Source: Palsa-504 sp963739615
GTDB lineage: Bacteria; Actinomycetota; Actinomycetes; Streptosporangiales; Streptosporangiaceae
Length of the DNA: 64,000 bases
Assembly: GCA_963739615.1 (NCBI GenBank)
Contig: CAVUBD010000036.1
Span: 30,154 to 94,153 of the forward strand
Reading direction: 5' to 3'
This document shows positions 1 through 8,781 of this stretch, one piece after another. Within the stretch, counting starts at the first letter, position 1. The number at the start of each line of letters is the position of its first letter. The notes beneath the pieces are model-generated. The model saw nothing but the letters and a program-made list of their open reading frames with translations, was not told where the DNA came from and did not search any database. The position numbers and the translations under genes were made by a program.

Positions 1-61
1 CAAGTGCGTCGAGGACTTCGAGACCCTGCGTCAGGTGCTGGTGCCCGACACCAGGCGCTGA
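1..61 (+). CDS. mreB: MreB, C-terminal end only (partial)
   Basis: Only the last 19 codons and the TGA stop (59-61) are inside the window; the gene enters from the left. The visible tail (a KCVEDFETLRQVL-type ending) fits the C-terminus of actinobacterial MreB, the actin-like scaffold of the lateral-wall elongation machinery. The assignment rests mainly on position: mreC begins 52 bp downstream, followed by mreD, mrdA and rodA, the standard elongasome order. No actin-fold motif is visible in so short a piece. Confidence 0.7.
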   Translation, partial: KCVEDFETLRQVLVPDTRR

Positions 62-112
62 TTACGGCACGGTCCCGTCGCACCGGCCGCGGCGGGCGGA
101 CGAGGAGCTGCT

Positions 113-1102
113 GTGCATGACAACCGGCGTACCCGCCTGGTTCTTGGCGTGCTCCTGATCGCCGCGATCGCCCTGATCACGCTGGACTTCAGGGACGGCG
201 GCGCGTCGCCCGCCCGGAACGTGGGCGCGGACATCGTCGGGCCGGTCGAGCGGGTGACGCACGACGTGACTGACCCGGTGGCCAGCCTGTTCGACTCGAT
301 CACCGGCGGACCGTCGGCGCAGGGCACGATCGCCGGCCTGCAGCGGCAGAACGCCGTGCTGCGTGCCGAGCTCAGCCAGGCTCAGCTGAGCCAGGCCGCC
401 AGGACGCAGCTGTCCAAGCTGCTCCAGCTCGATGCGGGCGCTTACCGGATCGTGACCGCGAGCGTCATCGCGGCCAGCGGCGGCTACTCCAACACCGTCA
501 CGCTGGACGCCGGCCGCCTCGACGGGATCAGGCCGAACGAAACGGTGCTCAACGGGTCCGGGTTCGTGGGTACCGTCACCCAGGTGAGCGCGGACACCTC
601 GACCGTCTTGCTCGCCAACGACGCGTCCTCGGTGGTGGGCGTGCAACTGGCGGGCAACGACGAGATCGGCGAGGTCACAGGAACCGGGAAATCCATGTCC
701 GGATCCGGGCTGCTGCGCCTCAGCCTGTTTGACGCTAACGCGGTGCTCACGCCCGGGCAGCAGGTCGTCACCTACGCCTCCGTCGGTGACCAGCCGCAGG
801 TCCCTGGCGTGCCCGTCGGCACGGTCGTATCCGTGAGCGGCGGCGCAGGGGCGCTCACCCAGACGGCCGTGATCCGGCCGTTCGCTGACTTCAGCGCCCT
901 CGGCGTCGTCGGCGTCGTGATCGAGGTACCCCGGCACAATCCCCGGGTCTCGATCCTGCCGCGGCCCGCGCCGACGGTCACCGTCACCACCACCCCGCGG
1001 GCGGCCCCGTCCACCAGCCCGTATCCCTTTACCCCGCCGGCCGCGGGCAGCGCCGCGTCCCCGGTGTCGTCCGCCACCGCGTCGCCGACGGCCGGGGGCT
1101 GA
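113..1102 (+). CDS. mreC: Rod shape-determining protein MreC
   Basis: A 329-residue protein that bridges cytoplasmic MreB to periplasmic/extracellular PBP2 in the elongasome. It has one N-terminal membrane anchor (about residues 9-26), then a Gln/Ala/Leu-rich coiled coil (about 65-105), then the MreC beta-domain (about 115-275), and a Pro/Thr/Ser-rich disordered tail. The GTG start at 113 is chosen because GAGGAG lies at 102-107 and the anchor follows directly. The stop at 1100-1102 is separated by one base from the GTG of mreD, so the two are translationally coupled. Confidence 0.93.
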   Translation: MHDNRRTRLVLGVLLIAAIALITLDFRDGGASPARNVGADIVGPVERVTHDVTDPVASLFDSITGGPSAQGTIAGLQRQNAVLRAELSQAQLSQAARTQLSKLLQLDAGAYRIVTASVIAASGGYSNTVTLDAGRLDGIRPNETVLNGSGFVGTVTQVSADTSTVLLANDASSVVGVQLAGNDEIGEVTGTGKSMSGSGLLRLSLFDANAVLTPGQQVVTYASVGDQPQVPGVPVGTVVSVSGGAGALTQTAVIRPFADFSALGVVGVVIEVPRHNPRVSILPRPAPTVTVTTTPRAAPSTSPYPFTPPAAGSAASPVSSATASPTAGG

Positions 1103-1103
1103 T

Positions 1104-2382
1104 GTGCGCGGGCTGATCTCGTTCGTGATCGTCGCGGTCATGGTTGTCTTCCAGCTGACGGTGGTGGACCGGATCGCGTTTCCCGGCGGCTCAGGACCCA
1201 ACCTGGTGCTGCTCGCGGTGGCGGCGCTGGCCCTGGCCAGCGGGCCGATGGCGGGTGCGCTGACCGGATTCTGGGCCGGCCTCGCGCTGGATGTAGCTCC
1301 GCCAGGCAGCCATTTCGTCGGCCAGGACGCGCTGGTGTTCTGCCTGATCGGCTACGCCTGCGGGCTGCTGGCGGACGACTCCTCCGGCGACGGGGCGACC
1401 GAACCAGGGCATACGGCGCTCTTCGAGATCATGGTGACCGCGGCGGGGGCGATCTGCGGCGAGGCGCTTGGCGCCTTGCTCGGCGTCATGCTGAGCGACC
1501 CCCGGGTCACCTGGCCGGCGATCACCGCCGTGCTTCCGGCCGCGGTGGCCTATGACGTGCTGCTCTGCCCGTTCGTGCTCTACGCTGTCGCGGCTGCGCT
1601 CCGCCTGGCGGGAGCACGGCGCGAAGGCCGGCGGGCGGGCTGGTCGCCGGCCCGGTCCGGAGCCCCGGTCCCCGGCGCGGCGGGGCTGCGCGGTCCCGGC
1701 GGCAGCGGCAGGCCCATGGCCAGACGCGAGCCGCAGCTCAAGCTGGGCCGCGGTAGCTCATTGGCCTTCGGCGGCTCGGCCCGAGCCGGCCTAGGCTCGG
1801 CCCGAGCCGGCCTCGGCCCGGCCCGGGCAGGCCACGGCCCCGCCTTCGGGGCCGGCGGCCGCGGCGGAGGTCCGGCCAAGGTCCGCTTCGCCAGCTCCAG
1901 CATGGGCCGGTCCTGGCTCGGCGGCTCGGTCTTCAGCCGTTCGACGCCTTCAGGCGCTCTGGGCTCTGCGTTCGGCCGGTCGGCACCCCTCGGGCGGTCA
2001 TCCCCGTTCCGCCACCGAGGCAACCTGATGCGGTCGCCGGGCGGGCTGGGCGGCCGTGCGCCCCGGTTTTCCCGGCCCAGCGCCCTGGCCCGGCTGGCCT
2101 GCGCGGTCGGCCCTGCGCGGGTCGGCCCTGCGCGGGTCGGCCCTGCGCGGGTCGGCCCTGCGCGGGTCGGCCCTGCGCAGGTCCCCGGGCAAAGGCTGGC
2201 TGCGTGCCCCGTCCGCCCGCCGTACCTCGCTGGGGCGCGGCTGGGGGAGCGCGCGCCAGCCCCGGCTGCGATCCGGGCGCTCAGGCCGGTCGGGTCCGGC
2301 CCGGTTGCGGATGCCCCGGCCGCGGGCCAGGAACCGCTGGCGGACGGCCCGCAGGAGATGGCGGACAGGAGGTTACCTGTGA
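1104..2382 (+). CDS. mreD: Rod shape-determining protein MreD with long basic tail; frame ambiguous in repeat region
   Basis: Residues 1 to about 170 form the hydrophobic multi-span MreD domain that works with MreB/MreC in wall elongation. It is followed by about 250 residues rich in Arg, Gly, Ser and Pro, much longer than typical MreD. In the starting frame there is no stop before mrdA, so the literal reading runs straight into PBP2. I prefer a one-base slip in or near the 15-bp tandem repeat at 2101-2175. In the +1 frame the repeat reads ALRGS, the basic tail continues and ends at TGA 2380-2382, overlapping the mrdA GTG at 2379. The first repeat unit is one G shorter than the rest, which marks a slippage-prone spot. 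The C-terminal end is therefore uncertain. Confidence 0.72.
2101..2175 (+). repeat. 15-bp tandem repeat in mreD tail
   Basis: Five copies of a GCGCGGGTCGGCCCT unit, the first lacking one G (14 bp). The unit encodes ALRGS, GPARV or RPCAG depending on frame. It lies in the low-complexity tail of mreD, where the frame appears to change. Confidence 0.9.
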
Positions 2383-4520
2383 ACACGGCATCACGCCGCC
2401 GGCTGCTTGTGCTCTACGTGCTCGCCGCCGCCATGCTGGTCTCGCTGGGCGGCCCGGCTCTATTACCTGCAGGTGATCAACACCACCGCCTTCACCAAGC
2501 TGGCCGCCGCGAACCAGACCAGGAACGTGATCGTGCCGGCGGTCCGCGGCCAGATCCTCGACGATGTGGGCAACCGGCTGGTGACCAATCGGACGGCGCT
2601 GGTCGTCTCGGTGGACATGATGAACCTGTCCCAGCAGCCGGGCGGCGCCGCGCCGGTGCTGCGCGGGCTCGCCCCGCTGCTCGGCCTGTCCTATCAGGGG
2701 CTGGCGGCCAAGACGCGGCTGTGCACGGCCGGCGTCCCGCAGCCCTGCTGGGCCGGCTCGCCTTACCAGCCCATCCCGGTGGCCCAGAACGTCTCCGACC
2801 GGGTGGCGCTGCAGGTGATGGAGGAGCAGAAGGAGTACCCTGGGGTATCCGCGCAGGTCCAGCCGGTCATCGACTACCCGCAGCCGGACGGGGCCAATCC
2901 GGCCCAGGTGCTCGGCTACCTGCAGCCGATCACCCCCCAGGAGATCGCCAGCCGGCACCTGCCCGTGACCGGCTTCTCCGGCGTGGACCTGGTAGGCCAG
3001 GCCGGCCTGGAGGCGCAGTACGACAGCCAGCTCCGCGGCCAGGCCGGCACCCAGGTCGTGTCGGTCAACGCCGCCGGCGATGTCACCGGCACCGCGGGCC
3101 AGACCCAGCCCGTCAACGGCGACGACCTCGTGACGAGCCTCAACTCGCAGATACAGGCCGACGCCCAGAACGCGCTCAACGGCGCGATCGCCCGGTCGCG
3201 GGCCTCGGGCAACGCCGCCAACCAGGGCGCGGCGGTCGTGATGACGACCACCGGCCGGGTGGTGGCGATGGCCAGCTACCCGGATTACAACCCCAGCGTG
3301 TGGACCGGCGGCATCTCCCAGCAGGAGTTCAGCGCCCTGTTCGGTCCCAAAGACGGGGAGCCGGTCGTCAACTGGACCACCCAGGGCCAGTACCCGCCCG
3401 GCTCTACCTTCAAGGTCACCTCGACCGCCGCCGCGGTGGCCGACGGGTACCCGCTGAACGGCCTGTACAACTGCCCGGCGTCGGTCAGCATCGGCAGTCA
3501 GACCTTCGGCAACGACGGCGAGCCCAGCCTCGGCGAGATGACGTTCGCCGAAGCGCTGATCCAGTCCTGCGACACCGTGTACTACAACCTCGGCTACGAC
3601 ATGTACCTCAGTGACAACGTGAAGGCCAACGGGGAGAAGTCGCCGAACGCCCCGGTGCAGAAGATGCAGCAGATGGAGCTGGACTGGGGCTTCGGCCAGG
3701 GCACAGGCGTCGACCTGCCCGCCGAGTCGGCCGGGTCCGTCCCGACCAGGCAGTGGCTGTACTACCTGTGGAAGGACAACGCCTATACCGGCCAGGACTG
3801 GTGCAAGAACGGCCGGGAGTACGGCAGTTACGTGCAGCAGATCGAATGGCAGGACTGCCGGAGCGGATGGGTGTGGGAACCCGGCCAGGCGGCCATCGCG
3901 GCGATCGGTCAGGGTTACGTGACCGTCACCCCGCTGCAGCTGGCCGACGCCTACGTGGCGCTGGCCAACGGCGGGACCCTGTACAGCCCGCGGATCGGCG
4001 AGGCGCTAGTCTCGCCGAACGGCCAGGTCGTGCAGCAGGTCAACCCGCCGGTCATCCGCCACCTGCCGGTGTCGGGCTATACATTGTCATACATCCGCAG
4101 CGCGCTGGCCGGCGTGGTGACGCAGGGCACCGCGGCCGGGGCGTTCAGCGGCTTCCCGCTGAACAAGGTCTGCGTCGGGGGCAAGACGGGTACCGCCCAG
4201 CTGTTCGGCCAGAACGCGACTTCGGTGTTCGCTTCCTTCGCGCCCTGCAACGACCCGAAGTACGTGGTCCTGGTCATGGTCCCGGACTCTGGCTATGGTG
4301 CTGACGTGGCCGCGCCCGCGGTGCGCCAGATCTGGGACGGCATCTACGGCCTGGAGGGGCACAAGGCCGCGGTGCCGGCGGCCAGGTGCCGTCCGCGCCG
4401 CCGCGGATCACCTCCACCGGGGCGATCACGGCCCCGGCGGGCTACGCCTTGTCCGGCCGCGCCCCGTCAGGCAGCGCCCCGTCAAGCAGCGCCCCGTCAA
4501 GCACCACCAAGGGGAAGTGA
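2379..4520 (+). CDS. mrdA: Penicillin-binding protein 2 (elongation transpeptidase), broken by two compensating 1-base shifts
   Basis: Class B PBP that crosslinks lateral-wall peptidoglycan with RodA. The GTG start at 2379 has AGGAGG at 2367-2372. The N-terminal membrane segment (about residues 5-25) is in one frame. The frame then shifts +1 at the CCC run 2453-2455, where one C less would join the anchor to RLYYLQV. The long central part holds the transpeptidase: SxxK serine in GSTFK near nucleotide 3408, an SCD second motif, and KTGTAQ near 4183. Near 4375-4378 one G appears to be missing, which restores the original frame. That frame ends in a Ser/Pro-rich tail at TGA 4518-4520. The reconstructed length is 713 residues, normal for actinomycete PBP2. 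The stop overlaps the rodA ATG (TGATG). Confidence 0.85.
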
Positions 4521-5737
4521 TGCTGGGCCGATCGACGAGCTACACCGCGCGGGGCCTGACCACGCCGCGGCCCGGCGTGTTCTCCGGCCGCCCGCGGTCC
4601 CTGCTGGCCCGGGCGTTCGCCCGGAACTCCGCGCTGCGGCACATGGACTGGCTCCTGATCGTGGTGGTCCTCGGGCTGAGCGCGATTGGCACCCTGCTCG
4701 TCTGGTCGGCCACCGCGCACAGCCTGATCGCGGCCGGGGCGGACCCGCGCACCTACCTGAAGAAGCAGCTGCTCAACGTGACGATCGGGCTGGTCCTGAT
4801 GGTCGCGGTCAGCCTGGCCGACACCAGGCAGCTGCGGACGTGGGCGCCGTTCGCCTACGGTGCGACCGTGCTCGCCCTGCTGGCCGTGCTCACCCCGATC
4901 GGCTCCGATATCAACGGCGCCCATGCGTGGATCTCGCTGCCGGGCGGGTTCCAGGTCGAGCCGTCGGAGTTCGCCAAGGTCGCGCTGATCCTGATGACCG
5001 CGATGATCTTCGCCGGAGCCCGCGGCGAGCGGCCGGGCGTACGCTCGCTGCTGCTCGCGCTGGCCGCCGCGGCCCCGCTGATGGGCCTGGTGGTGATCGA
5101 GCCGGCCCTGGGCGTGGCCATGGTGCTCGTCGCCGTGGCCGCCACCATGATCGTGCTGTCCGGGATCCGGCTGCGCTTCATCGCGGCGCTCGTGGGCATC
5201 GTGGCCGCGGTCGTCGCCGCGGCCGGCGGCCTGCACCTGCTGAAGTCCTACCAGCTGACCCGCTTTACCTCCTTCCTGCATCCGTCCGCCGACCTGGCCG
5301 GGGCCGGCTACAACGCCGCCCAGGCCAAGATCGCGGTCGGCTCTGGCGGCATGTTCGGCCAGGGCCTGTTCCACGGCCAGCTGGTGGCGGGCAACTTCGT
5401 CCCGTCCCAGCAGACGGACTTCATCTTCACCGTGGCCGGCGAGGAACTCGGCTTCGTCGGCACCATCGTGATCGTCTTCCTGCTCGGCGTAGTGATCATC
5501 CGCGCGCTGCGGATCGCCGCCCGGGCCGATGACCTGTTCGGCCTGCTGGTCGCGTCCGGCATCGCGATGTGGTTCACGTTCCAGTCGTTCGTGAACATCG
5601 GCATGACGATCGGCATCATGCCGATCACCGGCCTCCCGCTGCCCTTCGTCTCCTACGGCGGCTCGGCCGTCTTCGCCGACATGATCGCCATCGGCCTGCT
5701 CCAGTCCGTCCACCGCCGCCGCACGGTCTTCGAGTGA
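4520..5737 (+). CDS. rodA: SEDS peptidoglycan glycosyltransferase RodA/FtsW family
   Basis: A 405-residue polytopic membrane protein that polymerises lipid II into glycan strands, paired with the upstream PBP2. About ten hydrophobic segments follow a cytoplasmic N-terminus of about 45 residues. The family signature near the end is clear: a GLPLPFVSYGGSA motif, and an earlier QTDFIFTVAGEELG segment. The ATG overlaps the mrdA stop by one base, so translation is coupled. The mrdA-rodA pairing favours RodA over FtsW, which normally sits in the division cluster. Confidence 0.93.
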   Translation: MLGRSTSYTARGLTTPRPGVFSGRPRSLLARAFARNSALRHMDWLLIVVVLGLSAIGTLLVWSATAHSLIAAGADPRTYLKKQLLNVTIGLVLMVAVSLADTRQLRTWAPFAYGATVLALLAVLTPIGSDINGAHAWISLPGGFQVEPSEFAKVALILMTAMIFAGARGERPGVRSLLLALAAAAPLMGLVVIEPALGVAMVLVAVAATMIVLSGIRLRFIAALVGIVAAVVAAAGGLHLLKSYQLTRFTSFLHPSADLAGAGYNAAQAKIAVGSGGMFGQGLFHGQLVAGNFVPSQQTDFIFTVAGEELGFVGTIVIVFLLGVVIIRALRIAARADDLFGLLVASGIAMWFTFQSFVNIGMTIGIMPITGLPLPFVSYGGSAVFADMIAIGLLQSVHRRRTVFE

Positions 5738-5787
5738 GCCCCGGCCACGGCGATCCGTTTCGTGGCACTGTAACCACGGCCCGTTCA

Positions 5788-5804
5788 GATAATCTATTTT
5801 GATG
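5788..5804 (+). promoter_or_regulatory. Possible -10 element giving a leaderless start
   Basis: GATAAT at 5788-5793 lies 8 bases before the ATG at 5802, in an unusually AT-rich stretch. No Shine-Dalgarno sequence precedes the ATG. This matches the arrangement of leaderless actinomycete mRNAs, with transcription starting at or next to the A of ATG. The -35 region is weak, so this is inference. Confidence 0.4.
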
Positions 5805-7745
5805 CCCGTCGAATCGCTGTACCCCGCCCTTGAGCCGCTCCTGCCCCGCGTGCGCAAGCCGATCCAGTATGTCGGCGGTGAGGTCGGCTCGGTCGTGAAG
5901 GAGTGGGATGCCGCCGACGTCCGGTGGGCGCTTTGCTACCCGGACGCCTACGAGGTCGGGCTGCCCAACCAGGGCATCCAGATCCTCTACGAGGTGCTGA
6001 ACGAGCGCGACGGCGTGCTCGCGGAGCGGACCTACAACGTCTGGCCCGACCTCGAGAAGCTGATGCGCGAGACTGGCGTGCCCCAGTTCACGCTGGAAGC
6101 GCACCGGCCGGTCAGCGCCTTTGATGCGCTCGGCGTCAGTTTCGCCTCTGAGATGGCCTATACGAACCTCCTGACCGTGCTTGACCTGGCGGGTATTCCT
6201 CTGTTTTCTTCCGAACGGTCCCTGGCTCACCCGGTAGTCATCGCCGGGGGTCACGCCGCGTTCAACCCGGAGCCGGTGGCGGATTTCCTGGACGTGGTGG
6301 TCCTGGGCGATGGTGAACAGGCCGTTCTGGCGATCACGGACCTGATCCGTGGCTGGAAGCGAGCCGGGCAGCCCGGCGGGCGGGATGGTTTGCTGCTGCG
6401 GCTGGCGGCGGTGGCGTATGTGCCTCGCTTCTACGACGTATCATATCACCTCGACGGCAAGATTTCAAAAATAGTACCGAATCGACCGGATATTCCGTCT
6501 TCAGTTTCGAAATATACCGTGATGGACCTGGACGCCTGGCCGTATCCGCGCGCGCCCATCGTCCCGGTGGCCGAGACCGTGCACGAGCGGTACAGCGTCG
6601 AGATCTTCCGCGGCTGCACCCGCGGCTGCCGGTTCTGCCAGGCCGGGATGATCACCCGGCCGGTCAGGGAGCGGTCCATCACCACGATCGGCGCCATGGT
6701 CAAGGGCGGCGTGGCGGCCACCGGGTTCGACGAGGTCGGCCTGCTGTCGCTGTCCAGCGCGGACCACAGCGAGATCAACGAGATCGCCGTCGACCTGGCC
6801 GACTGCTACCAGGGCACCAACATCGGGCTGTCGCTGCCCTCCACCCGGGTGGACGCCTTCAACGTGACGCTCGCCGATGAGCTCAGCAGGAACGGGCGCA
6901 GGTCCGGGCTGACGTTCGCGCCGGAGGGCGGGTCGGAGCGGATGCGCAAGGTGATCAACAAGATGGTGACGGAAGAGGACCTGATCCGCACCGTGACCAC
7001 GGCCTACGCCAGCGGCTGGCGTCAGGTCAAGCTGTACTTCATGTGCGGGCTGCCGACCGAGACCGACGCCGATGTGCTGGCCATCGCGCAACTGGCGCGA
7101 AAGGTCATCGCGGCGGGCCGGGAGGCGAGCGGCCGGCGCGACATCAGGTGCACGGTGTCGATCGGCGGGTTCGTGCCCAAGCCGCACACGCCGTTCCAGT
7201 GGGCGGCGCAGTGCGCGCCGGACGTGGTAGACGACCGGCTGCGTGCGCTCGGCGGCGCGCTGCGCGCCGACCGCGCCTACGGCAAGGCGATCGGGTTCCG
7301 CTATCACGACGGGCAGCCAGGCCTGATCGAAGGCCTGCTCTCCCGCGGTGACCGCCGCGTCGGCGGCGTGATCCTGGCGGCGTGGCGGGACGGCGCGCGG
7401 TTCGACGGGTGGAGCGAGTACTTCTCGCATCAGCGGTGGCAGCGCGCGGCGGAATCGGCCCTGGCTGACGAGCCGGTGGACGTGGCATGGTACACTACGC
7501 GCGAACGTGATTACAGTGAGGTGCTCCCCTGGGACCACCTGGACGCGGGCCTTGACCGCGACTGGCTATGGCAGGACTGGCAGGACTCCATCGCCCCCGA
7601 GGGCGCGGCCGAGGTGGAAGATTGCCGCTGGACTCCTTGTTATGAGTGCGGGGTCTGTCCGGCTATGGGTACCGAGATCCAGGTAGGCCCCACCGGGAAC
7701 CGCCTTGACGGGAGGCGGCTGCTTCCCGTAGTGGTCGGGAGGTAG
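5802..7745 (+). CDS. TIGR03960-family B12-binding-like radical SAM protein
   Basis: A 647-residue protein with an N-terminal Rossmann-like/B12-binding-type region (about 1-230) and a radical-SAM core whose CxxxCxxC cluster is seen as RGCTRGCRFCQAG near nucleotide 6612. A Cys-rich C-terminus carries CYECGVC. The reaction is unknown. The family nearly always sits beside a TIGR03936 (DUF2344) partner, as here, and upstream of rne/rplU in actinomycetes, which suggests an RNA or translation-linked modification. ATG 5802 is preferred over TTG 5799 because it is the stronger codon. It is separate from the rodA operon by 64 bp and may have its own promoter. Confidence 0.88.
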   Translation: MPVESLYPALEPLLPRVRKPIQYVGGEVGSVVKEWDAADVRWALCYPDAYEVGLPNQGIQILYEVLNERDGVLAERTYNVWPDLEKLMRETGVPQFTLEAHRPVSAFDALGVSFASEMAYTNLLTVLDLAGIPLFSSERSLAHPVVIAGGHAAFNPEPVADFLDVVVLGDGEQAVLAITDLIRGWKRAGQPGGRDGLLLRLAAVAYVPRFYDVSYHLDGKISKIVPNRPDIPSSVSKYTVMDLDAWPYPRAPIVPVAETVHERYSVEIFRGCTRGCRFCQAGMITRPVRERSITTIGAMVKGGVAATGFDEVGLLSLSSADHSEINEIAVDLADCYQGTNIGLSLPSTRVDAFNVTLADELSRNGRRSGLTFAPEGGSERMRKVINKMVTEEDLIRTVTTAYASGWRQVKLYFMCGLPTETDADVLAIAQLARKVIAAGREASGRRDIRCTVSIGGFVPKPHTPFQWAAQCAPDVVDDRLRALGGALRADRAYGKAIGFRYHDGQPGLIEGLLSRGDRRVGGVILAAWRDGARFDGWSEYFSHQRWQRAAESALADEPVDVAWYTTRERDYSEVLPWDHLDAGLDRDWLWQDWQDSIAPEGAAEVEDCRWTPCYECGVCPAMGTEIQVGPTGNRLDGRRLLPVVVGR

Positions 7746-7746
7746 C

Positions 7747-8502
7747 GTGGCGGAGCCGGCGCCCCAGATGCCTGCGGTGCAGCATTTGGTGGTCCGGTAT
7801 GCTAAGCGAGGAAAGATGCGTTTTGCCAGCCACAGGGACGTGGCGCGCGCTTTCGAGCGGGGAGTGCGCAGGGCGGGACTTCCGATCGCTTACTCTGCCG
7901 GGTTCACACCGCACCCGAAGATTTCCTATGCGGGCGGCGCTCCGACCGGTGTGGCGAGCGAGGCCGAGTATCTGAGCCTCGGGCTGACGACCCGGCAGGT
8001 AGCGACGCACGTGTGCCGGCTGCTCGACGCGGCACTGCCTGATGGGATTGATGTGATCGACGTCACGGACGCGAGGATTGCCGACTTGGAGGCGTCGCAG
8101 TGGCGGATAGTTCTGCCGGGCGTGAGTTCTGCGGCGGCTGAGCGCGCCGTCGCGAATTTCCTCACCCTCGGCGAGGCGCCGGTCGAGCGCCTCACGGACA
8201 AGGGCGTCCGGCGCTTGGACGCCCGCGCGGCCGTGGTCGAGATGAACGTTCTCGAACCGGATGAGATCACGGCCGATCCTGACGGCGGCCACCGCGCCGC
8301 CGTGTCAGGTCATGAAGATTGTGCCATTCTCCGAATGGTTGTCCTGCATACGGCCCCTGCCGTGCGGCCCGAGGATGTCTTGACCGCGCTGCGCGAGAGG
8401 GACGGCATTGTTCCGTCGTCGCCGCCGCTGACCACCCGCCTGGCGCAGGGTTCACGGACCATGCTGACCGGGAAGACCCTGTTGTATGGGGAGGGGTCAT
8501 GA
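7747..8502 (+). CDS. TIGR03936-family radical SAM-associated protein (DUF2344)
   Basis: A 251-residue protein starting at GTG 7747, one base after the stop of the radical-SAM gene. The opening (VVRYAKRGKMRFASHRDVAR) and the later PKISYAGGAPTG stretch are typical of DUF2344 proteins. These occur as a separate subunit next to, or fused to, the TIGR03960 radical-SAM enzyme. The biochemical role is not known. Intact in one frame with normal codon use. Confidence 0.88.
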   Translation: MAEPAPQMPAVQHLVVRYAKRGKMRFASHRDVARAFERGVRRAGLPIAYSAGFTPHPKISYAGGAPTGVASEAEYLSLGLTTRQVATHVCRLLDAALPDGIDVIDVTDARIADLEASQWRIVLPGVSSAAAERAVANFLTLGEAPVERLTDKGVRRLDARAAVVEMNVLEPDEITADPDGGHRAAVSGHEDCAILRMVVLHTAPAVRPEDVLTALRERDGIVPSSPPLTTRLAQGSRTMLTGKTLLYGEGS

Positions 8503-8531
8503 CGGCGACGCGGTTGTGCCGGGGAGCCGTA

Positions 8532-8576
8532 CCCGTGAAGACCCTGCCCGTGAAGACCCTGCCTGTGAAGACGCAG
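8532..8576 (+). repeat. Three 15-bp direct repeats upstream of rne
   Basis: Three tandem copies of CCCGTGAAGACCCTG (the third diverged) lie 30 bp after the DUF2344 stop. A short frame beginning with an ATGA overlap at 8499 runs through them, but I see no recognisable product. The rest of the 8503-8781 gap holds a hairpin (CGCGCCGC 8717-8724 with GCGGCGCG 8731-8738, six-base loop) in what should be the rne leader. Confidence 0.6.
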
Positions 8577-8781
8577 ACAAATTACAAGGCTCGGTGCTGC
8601 CGGGCCCGCGCGGGATCCGCGCGAGCTCAGTGCAGTCGAGGAAGGGGCCGCCAGTGCGGCTCCGCCAGGGCCTACGTTTACAACGTGCTCCCGCGCGGTG
8701 TGCGGGTGCGTCGCGGCGCGCCGCCCTCAAGCGGCGCGTCGCGATACCGCGCGCCCGGGAGCCTGACTGGAGACTGCCCGA

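Noticed and set aside
2453..4378. Programmed frameshifting in mrdA
   Set aside because: No slippery heptamer plus stimulatory structure is evident, the two shifts go in opposite directions, and similar breaks occur in a dozen unrelated genes; sequence error is simpler.
4442..5857. A 471-codon minus-strand open frame opposite rodA
   Set aside because: Its composition (His/Asp/Arg/Gly-rich) is that of the reverse complement of a membrane protein; rodA signatures are on the plus strand.
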